Shown here in pieces: positions 11,739-21,828 of a stretch of DNA of 64,000 nucleotides. The translations under genes were made by a program, and so were the position numbers. The DNA is taken from NCBI GenBank assembly GCA_020881915.1, contig JAJFPB010000002.1, positions 2,356,001 through 2,420,000 of the forward strand. The letters run 5' to 3'. Below the pieces are notes generated by a model. That model was not told the DNA's origin, made no database searches, and was given only the letters and a program-made list of their open reading frames with translations. Source of the DNA: Paramyrothecium sp. XJ0827 (lineage: Eukaryota; Ascomycota; Sordariomycetes; Hypocreales; Stachybotryaceae). How positions within the stretch are numbered: the first letter of the stretch is position 1; each line of letters begins with the position of its first letter.

Positions 11739-12878
11739 ATGTCGCGCCATCCCACGCTCAAGGCCACCTACGCCAACAGGGCCGAGACGGCCACTCACCC
11801 CCTCAATGCCTATCTCTTCAAGCTCATGGACCTCAAGGCCTCCAACCTGTGCCTGAGCGCCGATGTGGCCACCGCCCGTGAACTGCTCTACATCGCTGAC
11901 AAGGTCGGGCCGTCCATTGTCGTTCTCAAGACGCACTATGACATGGTCTCCGGCTGGGACTTCAACCCACAAACCGGTACCGGCGCAAGGCTTGGCGCTT
12001 TGGCACGCAAGCATGGCTTTCTCATTTTCGAGGACCGCAAGTTCGGCGACATTGGTAACACCGTCGAGCTCCAATACGTGGGCGGCTCCGCGCGCATCAT
12101 TGAGTGGGCTCACATTGTCAATGTAAACATGGTTCCAGGGAAGGCATCTGTAACGTCGCTGGCCAACGCCGCGGCAAGGTGGAGGGAGCGCTATCCCTAC
12201 GAAGTCAAGACCTCCGTCTCGGTAGGGACGCCGACGGCAGAGGGCTTCGACGATGGCGAGGAAGAGGAGGAGGAAGAAACTGGGCAGGGCAACGGTACGA
12301 CAACTCATGACTTGGCGTATGCGCCGCGACCGACCGATGGGCGCAAAGGCAGCATCGTCTCAACCACGATACTCACTCAACAATATGAACCTGCCATGTC
12401 ACCGCGCTTGTCCAAGACCATCGCCGAGGGCGACGACAGTCCGTTTGCAGGCATTGACGAGGCGCCTCTGAATCGCGGGCTGCTCATTCTGGCGCAAATG
12501 TCCAGCCAGGGCAACTTTATGAACAAAGAATACACGCAGGCGTGCGTGGAGGCGGCACGGGAACACAAAGACTTTGTCATGGGCTTCGTTGCGCAGGAGT
12601 CCCTTAACTCCGAACCGGATGATATGTTCATCCATATGACACCGGGCTGCCAATTGCCACCCGAGGATGACGAAGGGGGGTCCAGCGAAAACGTAAATGC
12701 GCCACCCAGGGGCGACGGGAAAGGCCAGCAGTACAACACGCCTCAGAAAATCGTTGGCATCTGCGGTGCCGATATTGCTATTGTGGGGAGAGGCATCTTG
12801 AAGGCGGGGGATCCCGAGGAGGAGGCTGAGAGGTACCGGTCGGCGGCATGGAAGGCTTACACCGAGAGGGTCCGTTGA
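11739..12878 (+). CDS. pyrG: Orotidine 5'-phosphate decarboxylase
   Basis: Converts orotidine 5'-phosphate to UMP, the last step of de novo pyrimidine synthesis. It is intronless, 379 residues. The catalytic stretch [12 protein letters not shown] lies at residues 98-109, with the Lys of LKTH near residue 64 and the Asp-Lys-Asp set at D99, K101 and D104. The phosphate-binding end ([11 protein letters not shown]) is present near the C terminus. Compared with the roughly 267-residue yeast Ura3, it carries a long insertion at about residues 165-240 with an uninterrupted acidic run (seven Glu) followed by Ser/Thr/Gly-rich sequence. This insertion is usual in filamentous ascomycetes. The start [11 protein letters not shown] matches the family; an in-frame ATG nine codons upstream (11712) would add an atypical Cys-rich leader. 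Confidence 0.96.
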   Translation: MSRHPTLKATYANRAETATHPLNAYLFKLMDLKASNLCLSADVATARELLYIADKVGPSIVVLKTHYDMVSGWDFNPQTGTGARLGALARKHGFLIFEDRKFGDIGNTVELQYVGGSARIIEWAHIVNVNMVPGKASVTSLANAAARWRERYPYEVKTSVSVGTPTAEGFDDGEEEEEEETGQGNGTTTHDLAYAPRPTDGRKGSIVSTTILTQQYEPAMSPRLSKTIAEGDDSPFAGIDEAPLNRGLLILAQMSSQGNFMNKEYTQACVEAAREHKDFVMGFVAQESLNSEPDDMFIHMTPGCQLPPEDDEGGSSENVNAPPRGDGKGQQYNTPQKIVGICGADIAIVGRGILKAGDPEEEAERYRSAAWKAYTERVR

Positions 12879-12931
12879 GCGAAAAACGAGGAAAGTGGAC
12901 AGGGTTTTGGTTGGCGTAAACGCGTGTATAG

Positions 12932-12957
12932 GTGTGTGTGTGTGTGTGCGTGTGTGC
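12932..12957. repeat. GT dinucleotide microsatellite
   Basis: About 13 GT units with one GC interruption lie just after the stop codon of the decarboxylase gene, probably in its 3' untranslated region. Confidence 0.9.
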
Positions 12958-13563
12958 ACGTGCTTCTGTCTGTACGCAAAAGGTGAAGGGGATGGATTAC
13001 TTAGTTTGCAGAAGGGCAAGCCATGCTACGGTCTGGCCGCAGATGAAGGGAGTCTTTTTCCCTCCTTGATACCAGCAAGACAAGTACCTAGGCTGTCTGT
13101 ACAATGAGAACAGAGTGACGAGAGGTGCCCACGGCGCATCTTTTCTTTCCCGCATCCACCTTGCCCGTTGTCCATGCACGATAGCTCAGCTCTCACGGGG
13201 TCCACCCTTGTATAGTCAGGTACCCTCTGCAGGCATCTGGCCAAGAGTTTTATTTCCTGCTGTAGTCGGCATGCACGGGAACTTGCCCTGCAGGAGATCT
13301 AGAAGGAGGGCGGACAACTGCCTTGGACGGCACCCCGGTCCAAATCTGACGCCCACTGCGAGCGCGCCGCAAACGATTCGAGGGACGAGTCGGGGGTGGA
13401 AGCAAGCTTCGAAGCAGCGAACGGTATACGGCACCTTACCTGCCTTGCGGTGTCAATTAGTCAGGTTAGCGTTCTCCCCCCCATGTCAGCCAGCCCCACC
13501 CTCCTTGGGAGCAAGCAGGGTCCTGATCCTGGACCTGATTTAAGGCTTGGATCGCTGCCACCT

Positions 13564-13575
13564 CCCCCCCCCCCC
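13564..13575. repeat. Homopolymer C run
   Basis: Twelve consecutive C residues lie in the promoter region of the Zn2Cys6 regulator. Its length may vary between isolates or assemblies. Confidence 0.9.
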
Positions 13576-13852
13576 TCTCACGTCACATATTTTTCGGAGT
13601 TAAAGCTGTTTAACTACGTAACGACCTATCTCATCGTATTCTAGATTGAAAGCGAGCGTCTAGATTCCTCATCTTTTGCCGTTCTATTCTCTCCGTCGTG
13701 GCGAACCCCTTGTGTAAATGAAGACAGACCGCATGGCCAAGTGATACCAAGCTTTTAGCGACACCACCTAACCTCACCCGCAATTCAGCGCGCCTAAGAC
13801 CTCTCATCATCCGTCGCGCAAGAACCACTAAAAGTAGTCGGATCCACACGAT

Positions 13853-16375
13853 ATGGGCAGCGTCGCCGTAGAGACTAGCGCCTCAAGGGACCGAGGGCCG
13901 CCTAAGAAGAGACGTAGGGTCGTGATATCTTGCACGGAGTGTCATCGCAGGAAGCAGAAGGTGAGTAAGCGTGGCCCTACTTCATTTCGGAAGCACTCCA
14001 GCACTGCTTGCGATCGGGCGCAACAAAAGCTGACGAACCACCGTCCAGTGCGATCGGGAGCTCCCATGTGCCAACTGCAGGTCAAGAGGCAAGGAATCTG
14101 TTTGCGCGTATGAGCCTGGCGCGCCCACGGCGGCCGCCGAAGCTGCCTCCACAACGGCAGCGGCAGCGGCTGCTGCTGCTGCTGCTACCACTCGGAGGAC
14201 CGACAAGGAGTCTCCCTCTGAGCATCCAAGTGAGTCGCCGCAGAGGAAGAACAGCGAGCCGCTTTCCTCAATGGCCGCATCATGGGGCTATTCGCAGACC
14301 GGGACCTCAACCTTGGGCTTCCTGAGAAGAATCGAGGCCACCAATGATTCCAACGACGGCGAGGATGATCCCACGCCAGTGACCCCCCCGGACTCGATAC
14401 AGGAGAGTATCACTGTGAGGGAAAAGTACAAGAGCCTCATCCGCCAGCTCCCTGGGAAAATGTACATGGACAAGCTCATTGAAATCTTCATGAAGCAGTT
14501 CAACTACCAGTACTACGCCTTGGACCCGGACGTCTTCTATCAGCAACTCGAGCAGTGGAACGCGTTGCCGTTCAATCTCCTGTCCACTACGGGACCTCAG
14601 GGTTTGCCACCAGACCTCCGGGTGTTCCCTGCGGTTCTTTTCGGCGTCGTCGCAATTGCGTTACTCGCTTTGCCCGAGGACCATGCAGTATTCGAAGGAC
14701 TCAAATATGCCCGCACTATGACCTTCGAGGACCTGGCGATTGACTACAGCGACTCTGGTGATGCCATCGTAAACTTATTTGGGAAGAAGAACTTGACCAT
14801 TTCGACAGTCCTTGCACAGTTTCTGAGGGCTCACTTCTTCAAGTACATTGCCCGCGTGACCGAATCGGTGAGTCTTCACTCGAGGCGACATGCACTGCGA
14901 GTTCTCGTGGAGTTTGTACACTAACTTCAGCCAGTGGCACATGATTGCCGTCGCCATCCGCGAAGCTCAGGAACTGGGGATGCACCGAGATAGTCTGGAT
15001 CCAAAGCCTCTGGACTCCAATGTTGAAAGCGTGCTGGAGAACCAATGGTTGATCCAGAGGCGGAGGAACTTATACACAGTACTAGTAATCTGGTATGTAT
15101 AATGAATGATGGATGGTATTTTGAGATAACCCGCTGACCAGATTTAGGGACATCAACATGTCTCTTGTATTGGGGCGCCCAGGTTGTATGGATAGTAGAC
15201 AGAGTCCGCCGACCCCCGCGGTGGACGCGCCCATTCCGAAGGATATGTCGAAGACGCCTGTGGTACCAAGAGACGAAGAGCGGGAGCCTCCCACGCCAAT
15301 CACGAGAAACTTGTACTGGCTCAAGATGATGGAGCCACTTCGGGACATCCAGGACTTAGAACAAGAAGGTCCGTACCCAAAGGACTTTTCGAAGGTAGAC
15401 AAGATTCATCGGGCCATTCTGGATCTTGAGGCGAATATGCCCCCTGCTCTTCGAGATGAGAACCCCGACACGCGTTGGGATGGCCGTCCAGACACGCAGT
15501 GGCTTCGGGAAGCGCGAGCCGGACTAAGGCAGTGCCATTATTTCAGTTTGATGGCGTTGCACAGAGCATACATTTTCCACCGTAAACAAAGTCGCGCGGA
15601 GGCGCTCAAAGCCAGTCTGGGTATGCTCGAAGTTCAGAAACGAGATTTCGAGGCTTCCGAGCCCATTTCATGGCGAAAGTGAGTACATGTCTCGACGCAC
15701 GTTTTTCTTTGGTTTCGTGACTGACCGAAACAACCTGGAAGTTTCATGAACTTCTTCGGAAGCTTTGACGCCATCGTCCTTATTACTTCCATATACATCG
15801 TCTTTCCGTACGAACACCCGGAGCTCAAAAGCGTGGCGCTTCAGCACTTCCACGCCACAGTTGAGCGCTTCTCGGCCATGCAGGAGCGTAACCCCCTGGC
15901 AAGATCAGCACAGGGCGTGCTCAAGGCAATCCTTGTCAAGTTCACCAAGGCGATTGGCAACAAGGCACCGCCGTCAACAGTCTGCGCAGAAGGCTCGGCG
16001 ACGCCATCGTCGCTTCAGGGAACGGTTGTTTCAACGCCGGCCAGTTTCCTGAGTGCAGCGCCGAGCAACAAGACCTCGAGCAGTGCTTCAGTGGCCATAA
16101 TGGGTGATATCGCATCCGTTACGTCGACGAGTTATCCAGGTTGGTCGCCACAGCCCACAGATGGGATCGCCGGGCTGGCAACAATGTACCCGACGTCCGA
16201 CCTGATCTACAACGACCTCACAGCAGTGCAGGACGGTGCCTTCATGTCGAACCCAATGGCAGATGACGCGGCAGCGCTAGACTCGAGCATGCTGGAGTGG
16301 CAATTTGGCGGTGACTTTGGGGAAGACACGGTTTGGCAGTTCTTGAACCAGTACCAGCCAGGCGTTGTCGGATAA
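13853..16375 (+). CDS. Zn2Cys6 fungal transcription factor
   Basis: A binuclear zinc-cluster regulator of 749 residues in five exons: 13853-13960, 14049-14867, 14935-15092, 15148-15678 and 15742-16375. The cluster Cys residues are C27, C30, C37, C43, C46 and C55 (C-x2-C-x6-C-x5-C-x2-C-x8-C), preceded by a basic nuclear-localisation stretch (KKRRR). The first intron falls exactly before C37, a common intron position in this family. A poly-Ala/Thr segment and an acidic Ser/Pro linker follow. The middle region, with WHMIAVAIREAQELGMH, is the fungal-specific regulator domain. The C terminus is Ser/Thr-rich and may activate transcription. The third exon has two possible acceptors four bases apart (CAG CCAG); only the second keeps the frame. 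Target genes cannot be read from the sequence, and neighbours give no cluster context. Confidence 0.88.
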
Positions 16376-17966
16376 GGGGATGGGAGGTCTGCAACGAGAC
16401 GTTACAGGTCATCACGCATGAATGGATTATATGAGATGATGACAGGAGAAAATGACAGGTCTTGTTTTCACGTCTACACTTATTTTTGGGGAGAGGGGGG
16501 AGCAAATTTCCTTTCTGCTGCAAGTTTCGGGAAATTAGGAATATAGGCCATTGATAGGTTGAAGCGCGACCGTTAAGGTTCTCTTGTTGCTTCCTTCCAC
16601 AGCAGATTAATATGTCTCAGCGACGGACGCATTGCCGGAATGAACTTTACTCTTCTTCGCTGCGTGTTGCTGCATTGTAGTATTCTCGAAAATGGATTGA
16701 TTGCAGAACTTCCATTCGACCACGACATACATGCAGACCCTGGGGCTGAGCTGCCAGGGTCACGGAAAAAGCGAGACCGCTGAAAGGATTAAGTCCTTGT
16801 AAATAAGCTCCGACGTGGGAAGGGATATTCTACTTTATTCTTTGCCTTCGCAAATATACAAGTTTTTGTCTTTATATCATATGGTAAGTCTCTAAGTTTT
16901 TACTTTTACAGTATTTTTGTTTGTGTTATTATTTTCGGAGAAACATCTTTTAAATCAAAATCAAAAGTGTAAGGGGTTTGCGGTCTCGCTTTTCCTGTCA
17001 GCCCCCGGCTGTTTACAGCACTGGTGCAGTGCAGAGTGGTGCAGGTAACGGGCTTCATTAGCCGCCGTTGCGTTGTTGGTTCCGAGATGAGATGAACGAA
17101 GGGCAGTACCGCGACATGGACAATATCCACCAGGCGTCAACTTCGGAGGCGGGCAGTCGCCGGACCCTTGTCGTCCCTTGTTTTAGTGGCTCCCGGTAGA
17201 TGGTCCCCCTCCAGACGAGAGCGTCACGCCCAGGTCTCGGGACGAAAATTTGTTCCGCCAACGAAACGGTGGGAACAACAGCAGATGTGTCAAGAGAAAA
17301 GTGATGAGGGACAGGCACAGGCGCATGCACGCAGCCAGAGACCGCGTCTCGCTCGCTGGTCACAAGCGAAAGCCCAATGCATTGTACAATTGGCCGGCAG
17401 ATCCCTCCGAGAGCTACCTCGTGACAGGTATTGATCCATTCAGCTTGTGGGGTAAGATACTCCGCTCGAAAGTACCTGGGGTAGTCCCGTTAGGCCCGCA
17501 GCGTCGGCGGTAGGTACCTTACCGTCCTGTCCTTTGCCTTTTGTATCTAATAATTATTTATGTGAACACAATGGTGCTTGCGTTAAAGCAATGCACTTGC
17601 ATCTCCCAGACCTAAAACCTGCCTATTGTGCTACGGGACGATTGCATTCTGCTTCCAACAACTTCTCTTTGTTTCCGAGCAATCACTCCCGGAGGCCTAC
17701 CCTGCCCTACCCGAGCAGCCACGTCCTTTCGTACAATACCTACGGTAGCTCGCTTTACATAAATATCACATTAGCACAGTAGCGCGCCTGCGTTTCGCAG
17801 TGACGACACCTTCAATCGCGAACAAACGAGCAGGCGAACGAATCTTCCCCGTACCAGATCCCACAGCGCCTGTGTTGGGTTCCTAAGACACCGCCCACGA
17901 AGCCGTGGCTGTATGTCTTCCCTCATGAGACACGAGCACGACCTCGGCGTAGGCACAGGACCCGCC
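16376..17966. other. Intergenic region
   Basis: This 1.6-kb gap lies between the Zn2Cys6 and CCCH genes. It is AT-rich around 16800-16960 and has TACCT/AGGTA copies at about 17470-17525. The start of the CCCH gene is uncertain: an in-frame ATG at 17913 lies upstream of the ATG I chose. No gene is supported. Confidence 0.5.
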
Positions 17967-19753
17967 ATGGCGGTCAGCCAGAATGTCATGGACTTTGTGC
18001 AAAGGTTCCAAGACCTCCAGCGATATAGAGAAACCAGCGATTCTATTATCAGCGCAAGTTCATCCAGTCTTTTGCCCCCGAGTGAGCCGGATCTTCTCTG
18101 CTGACGCCGTCTCCGCTTTATAGGATCTCCTAGTTTATTGCGAGAGAGTCGAGAGCACCTTACGTCAAGAGAACCAACAGCTCCGCGGCGAGCTTCGTGA
18201 CTGTAAACTTGACCTGGAGGACTCCATCAGAACGAGAAGGGACCTTCAACAGAGCGCCCATAGATTTCAAGCCGACCTCGACGCCACACGTCAGGAAAAC
18301 GACGCTCTAAAGGTACTTGGGAGCTACTCTGCCGGCTCTTCTACCTGCACCGAATGCTGAACTGTGCTCAGAATCGCAACCCATATATTAGTTTGTTGAT
18401 TGATGGCGATGGGCTTATTGTATGCATTCATCCCAAAGGCCAGAACTCGGCTTCAGTGGGCTAACGGGAAATCGCCCACAGTTTCGCGAAGAGTGGATCA
18501 GACAAGGTATCGAAGGCGGAAAACTAGCAGCCTATGCGCTTCGATCTGCTATTGCAGAACAATGCGTTGATCGAGGACAAGATGTTGAGATCGTCGCCAA
18601 AATTGTGGCCAATCTCGGTGGTCTGGCCAGAGCCATGCAGCGCGACGGCAGCATTGTTAACGTATCCGACTTAAAAGATTTTACACTGGGGTTCACCCAG
18701 GCCAAGGCGTCCTTTGATTTTATAGACGTTGGCTACGGTAAAGAAAGGGCCGATTCCAAGATTAAAGGTAAGTATGCCTCTCGACCGTCGCGTCTTCTCA
18801 CCACTTCAAGCTTGGTTATGAATGCATGTGCTTCAGGCTAAGATATTTGCTGCCAGAGTTAACCAGGTGGAACCTGCAAAACCAAAACTGTAAACATATC
18901 CTGCTGGGCATTTCGCATGACTCTGGCTATGCCCCGTTCTTGGACGAGATACTACAGGATGAGAAGACACGAAAGCGCATCACCATTCTCGAAGGATTGC
19001 CTACCGTTTCAGAGCTTGTCAATACCAAAGTCAACGTATTGAATCTTGGCGAGACTCTTTTCCGTACTGAAAAACTTGTAGAGAGAGCGGTTCAGCAAGC
19101 TTCCCCAACATCAGCTGCCGTGCCCCAGAGTTCGCCCACTGCGACAGTACGTCCAAGCCCTCCAGCAGTCTCACCGGTTGCAACGGCGTCGCAGCCCAGG
19201 CCAAGTGCGCCCGCGACCGTTGCGTCATATGCCAGTGCTACCAAGTCTGTGAGCCCGCCGCCGCAGATAAGCGTGCCCTTGGCTCCTAAGCCGGTCAACT
19301 TGCTTCCACGTACACGGCAGTCTCAGCAGTCGTGCTGGAAGCCAGGCCCGCGTGGGTTTGACGATGCTATCGAGGTCGACCCCCACGTTATGGAGAGTAT
19401 CAAAAGGCGCAAAGATACGGAAAAATTCTGCAACAATCACTACCTACGAGGACCATGCTTGAAGGAGAATTGTCCATTTGAGCACAAGCATACGCCTAGC
19501 AAGGAAGAGAAAAAGGCCATCGCGAAGTTGGCTCGCTTGAACCCCTGCGCAGCCGGTCAAAGCTGCCAAGTGACCGACTGTATTTATGGACATCATGTAA
19601 GTCACTGGTCGGCCTCTGTTTGAGGAGGTGGTTGAGGCTGAGCTCAAAACATAGTGTCCCACGCTGAAAGATGGGTGGTGCATGCACCCATATTGCAAAT
19701 TCTCCGAGGAAGCCCATCCTCCGGGGACCAAGTATAGGAGCCGCAATCACTAA
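17967..19753 (+). CDS. CCCH-type zinc-finger protein with N-terminal coiled coil
   Basis: Six exons, 17967-18053, 18124-18312, 18372-18419, 18482-18771, 18837-19596 and 19655-19753, give 490 residues. Exons 1-2 form a coiled coil (LLVYCERVESTLRQENQQL). Exons 3-5 hold a conserved globular region starting ISLLIDGDGLI and including KHILLGISHDSGY, typical of fungal CCCH proteins. A Pro/Ala/Ser linker follows, then three Cys-His knuckles: C-x8-C-x4-C-x3-H (CNNHYLRGPCLKENCPFEH), C-x5-C-x4-C-x3-H and a final Cys/His-rich one. Such fingers usually bind RNA; this family's target is unknown. Intron 1 must start with GC (GCAAGT) to keep the frame and conserved sequence. Intron 4 must use GTATGC, not the stronger GTAAGT four bases upstream. 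ATG 17967 has the better context (GCCATGG); ATG 17913 would add 18 residues. Confidence 0.85.
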
Positions 19754-20484
19754 AACCTTATATGAATGGTCCGCACAGAGGTGCTGCTGCAGCACCGCTG
19801 AATCGCGAAATGGACCTTGGGAGGATGGTAAAATCTGATGTGAGGTGAAAGCCACCCTTCTTTGTGCGGCGGGAAAGCCACACGCAAAGAAGGCTGGCCA
19901 TTAACACACATCTGGCCTGCACGGGTGGAAGGACACAAGTTACAGTAATGGCAAGTGATCTCGCAATTATAATGTGGAAGACGGCATCGCGTTTCGAGAA
20001 GATGTGGTGCCGTATGAGAGCCGGCAATTAGCGTCAAGCGGCAGAAGCGCATGGATTGAGGATATTCTGATTTGGTGATAAAGCTATTTCTCTCCATATT
20101 ACCCGCTAGGAGGACAAACGCGAGCGAGTTAAACATCAAAGTATTAATGTCAATCTCTACAGAAAGTGACGATTGCTTGCAGATGATGATGGCGATGGTG
20201 GTAGGCGGGAGGAGTTGTACCAACGTGGATAAATTACCCCACAATTTCCAAAACCCCATGTACAGAGGGAAAAGGTACGTACCTTACCCTTCTTACCTTG
20301 CCTGGCCACCTCGACCTTCAACTCCAACCCCCACCATCCTCGACATCATTTCTTGGACTTCCAAGTCAACCCTACACCCGCAATTGCGAGCTCTGCCCGC
20401 ACTCCCACAGTCCCTACCGGCGTTCGTCCCTCGGATCATCCATCAAGCCAGACGTCGAAATCCAATCCCATACATCAGCCCGCC
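19754..20484. other. Intergenic region
   Basis: This 730-base gap precedes the SRP19 gene. Near 20271-20310 lies a run of GTACGTACCTTACC and TTACCTTGCC motifs shortly before the pyrimidine-rich leader of SRP19, a likely promoter element. Nothing else is seen. Confidence 0.5.
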
Positions 20485-21339
20485 ATGTCTCACGCCCGGG
20501 TGGAGGAAGTCTCGGACAGCGACCTGGGCTCCGACCCAGAGGAGATGGACATTGACGACTTTGCCGAGTCGGACATCATCCGCCGCGTGCCCGACAAGCA
20601 GGGAGAGCCGCAGACGCTACGGCAGCAGCCGCCGCCGTCACAGATGCCTGCCGCCGTCGCCGGGGGCGGCATGCCCCACACGATCCTGCCCTCGTCGGCG
20701 GACCACTCCATCTACACCGACTTCCAGTGCCTCTATCCCGTCTACTTCGACGCCTCGCGGTCCCGCGCCGAGGGCCGCCGCGTCAGCGCCAACCTCGCCG
20801 TCCGCAACCCGCTCGCGCGCGAGATCGCGAACGCCTGCTCGCGCCTGCGCCTCCCCACCCTCTTCGAGCCCGAGAAGACGCACCCCAAGGACTGGGCCAA
20901 CCCGGGCCGCGTCAAGGTCGGCCTGCGCAAGGCGGGCGCCGGCGCCGGCGCCGCCGTCCAGGTCAAGAACAAGCACCACCTCTACGTCCTCGTCGCCAAG
21001 CACCTGCAGCAGAACCCCACGACGGAGGAGAGCGCCGGCCTGCGCGTGCGCATCGGCGGCCAGCTCCAGCCCGAGGAGGGCAAGCCGTACCCGCGCCCCG
21101 CCGCCCCGCGCGGCTGGAAGATGGGCGAGCTGGTGCCCTACCTGAGCGCCGCCATGACGGGCGGCGGCGTCTCCGAGAACCTCTTCAAGGACATGATGCG
21201 CGAGATGCAGGGCGGCGGCGACCCCATGTCGGCCCTGATGGGCGCCGCGGCGGGCGGCGGGAGCGGCACCGCGAGCCCGAGCGGCGCCGAGGACGGCGGG
21301 AAGAAGAAGAAGGACAAAAAGGGCAAGGGCCGGGCGTGA
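20485..21339 (+). CDS. SEC65: Signal recognition particle subunit SRP19 (Sec65 homologue)
   Basis: A subunit of the signal recognition particle, which binds SRP RNA and helps assemble SRP54 for delivery of secretory proteins to the ER. It is intronless, 284 residues. The SRP19 core runs from about residue 70 (TDFQCLYPVYFD) through RRVSANLAVRNPLAREI and HPKDWANPGRVKVGLR. The N terminus is acidic and the C terminus ends in a Lys-rich tail (KKKKDKKGKGR), both common in fungal Sec65. The gene is far richer in G and C than its neighbours, with third positions almost all G or C. This also explains the long antisense frames. The start at MSHARVEE is chosen because the 44 upstream in-frame codons look like leader. 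It converges on the dynactin gene, with 489 bases between the stops. Confidence 0.92.
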   Translation: MSHARVEEVSDSDLGSDPEEMDIDDFAESDIIRRVPDKQGEPQTLRQQPPPSQMPAAVAGGGMPHTILPSSADHSIYTDFQCLYPVYFDASRSRAEGRRVSANLAVRNPLAREIANACSRLRLPTLFEPEKTHPKDWANPGRVKVGLRKAGAGAGAAVQVKNKHHLYVLVAKHLQQNPTTEESAGLRVRIGGQLQPEEGKPYPRPAAPRGWKMGELVPYLSAAMTGGGVSENLFKDMMREMQGGGDPMSALMGAAAGGGSGTASPSGAEDGGKKKKDKKGKGRA

Positions 21340-21828
21340 AGAAAGGGAAGAGGAGCAGGGAGGGAGAATAGAATCGCACGTGTGACGGTGCTGTGAGCGA
21401 ACTGATTTTGACGGCGTGAGGATGCGTGCAAAAGACGCAAGCAGGCGCAAGGCTGTAAGAGTATGCCCTCTGAGGGCCCGTCGTACTTCATTCTCTTCCC
21501 TCAACAGGTCACGAGCTGGGGGCACGAGTCAGCACACGCAGCGTGGGAGCCCAAGTCGCTGGAAGCATTATTTCCACGCAAAATTCCATTCGATCGTCAC
21601 GGCGGCGATGCAGGGCTCAAACGGTAGAAAGCTACTCTCTTGAGAGGTTTCCCCGTCACGCGGGTGCCTCGGCAGATAATACATGCTACGCAGTACATGA
21701 GATAAAAATAAGAATAAAAGAATAAAGGGATTGCGGTGTATGCAGGTACAGGTTGGGTATATCCATCCGCTCACTTGCTTCAACTCCTCCTCCTCCTCCC
21801 TCTCCATCCGGTCTATGCCAACTTCCAT
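21340..21828. other. Convergent intergenic region
   Basis: This is the 489-base gap between the stops of SRP19 and dynactin p150. It contains an AT-rich stretch (AAAATAAGAATAAAAG near 21705), probably part of a polyadenylation region. No gene is seen. Confidence 0.6.

Larger units (their letters stand above)
12879..13852. other. Intergenic region with simple repeats
   Basis: This 970-base gap lies between the decarboxylase and the Zn2Cys6 regulator. It has a GT microsatellite at 12932-12957 and a run of 12 C at 13564-13575. TACCT-type motifs occur near 13085, 13220 and 13432. No gene is supported. Confidence 0.55.

Noticed and set aside
12899..13019. Minus-strand frame reading through the GT repeat
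   Set aside because: The His/Thr-rich translation comes from the microsatellite itself.
20638..21525. Long antisense and alternative frames over SRP19
   Set aside because: They are rich in Arg, Ala and Pro and come from the extreme GC content of the SRP19 gene. Only one frame carries the SRP19 core.
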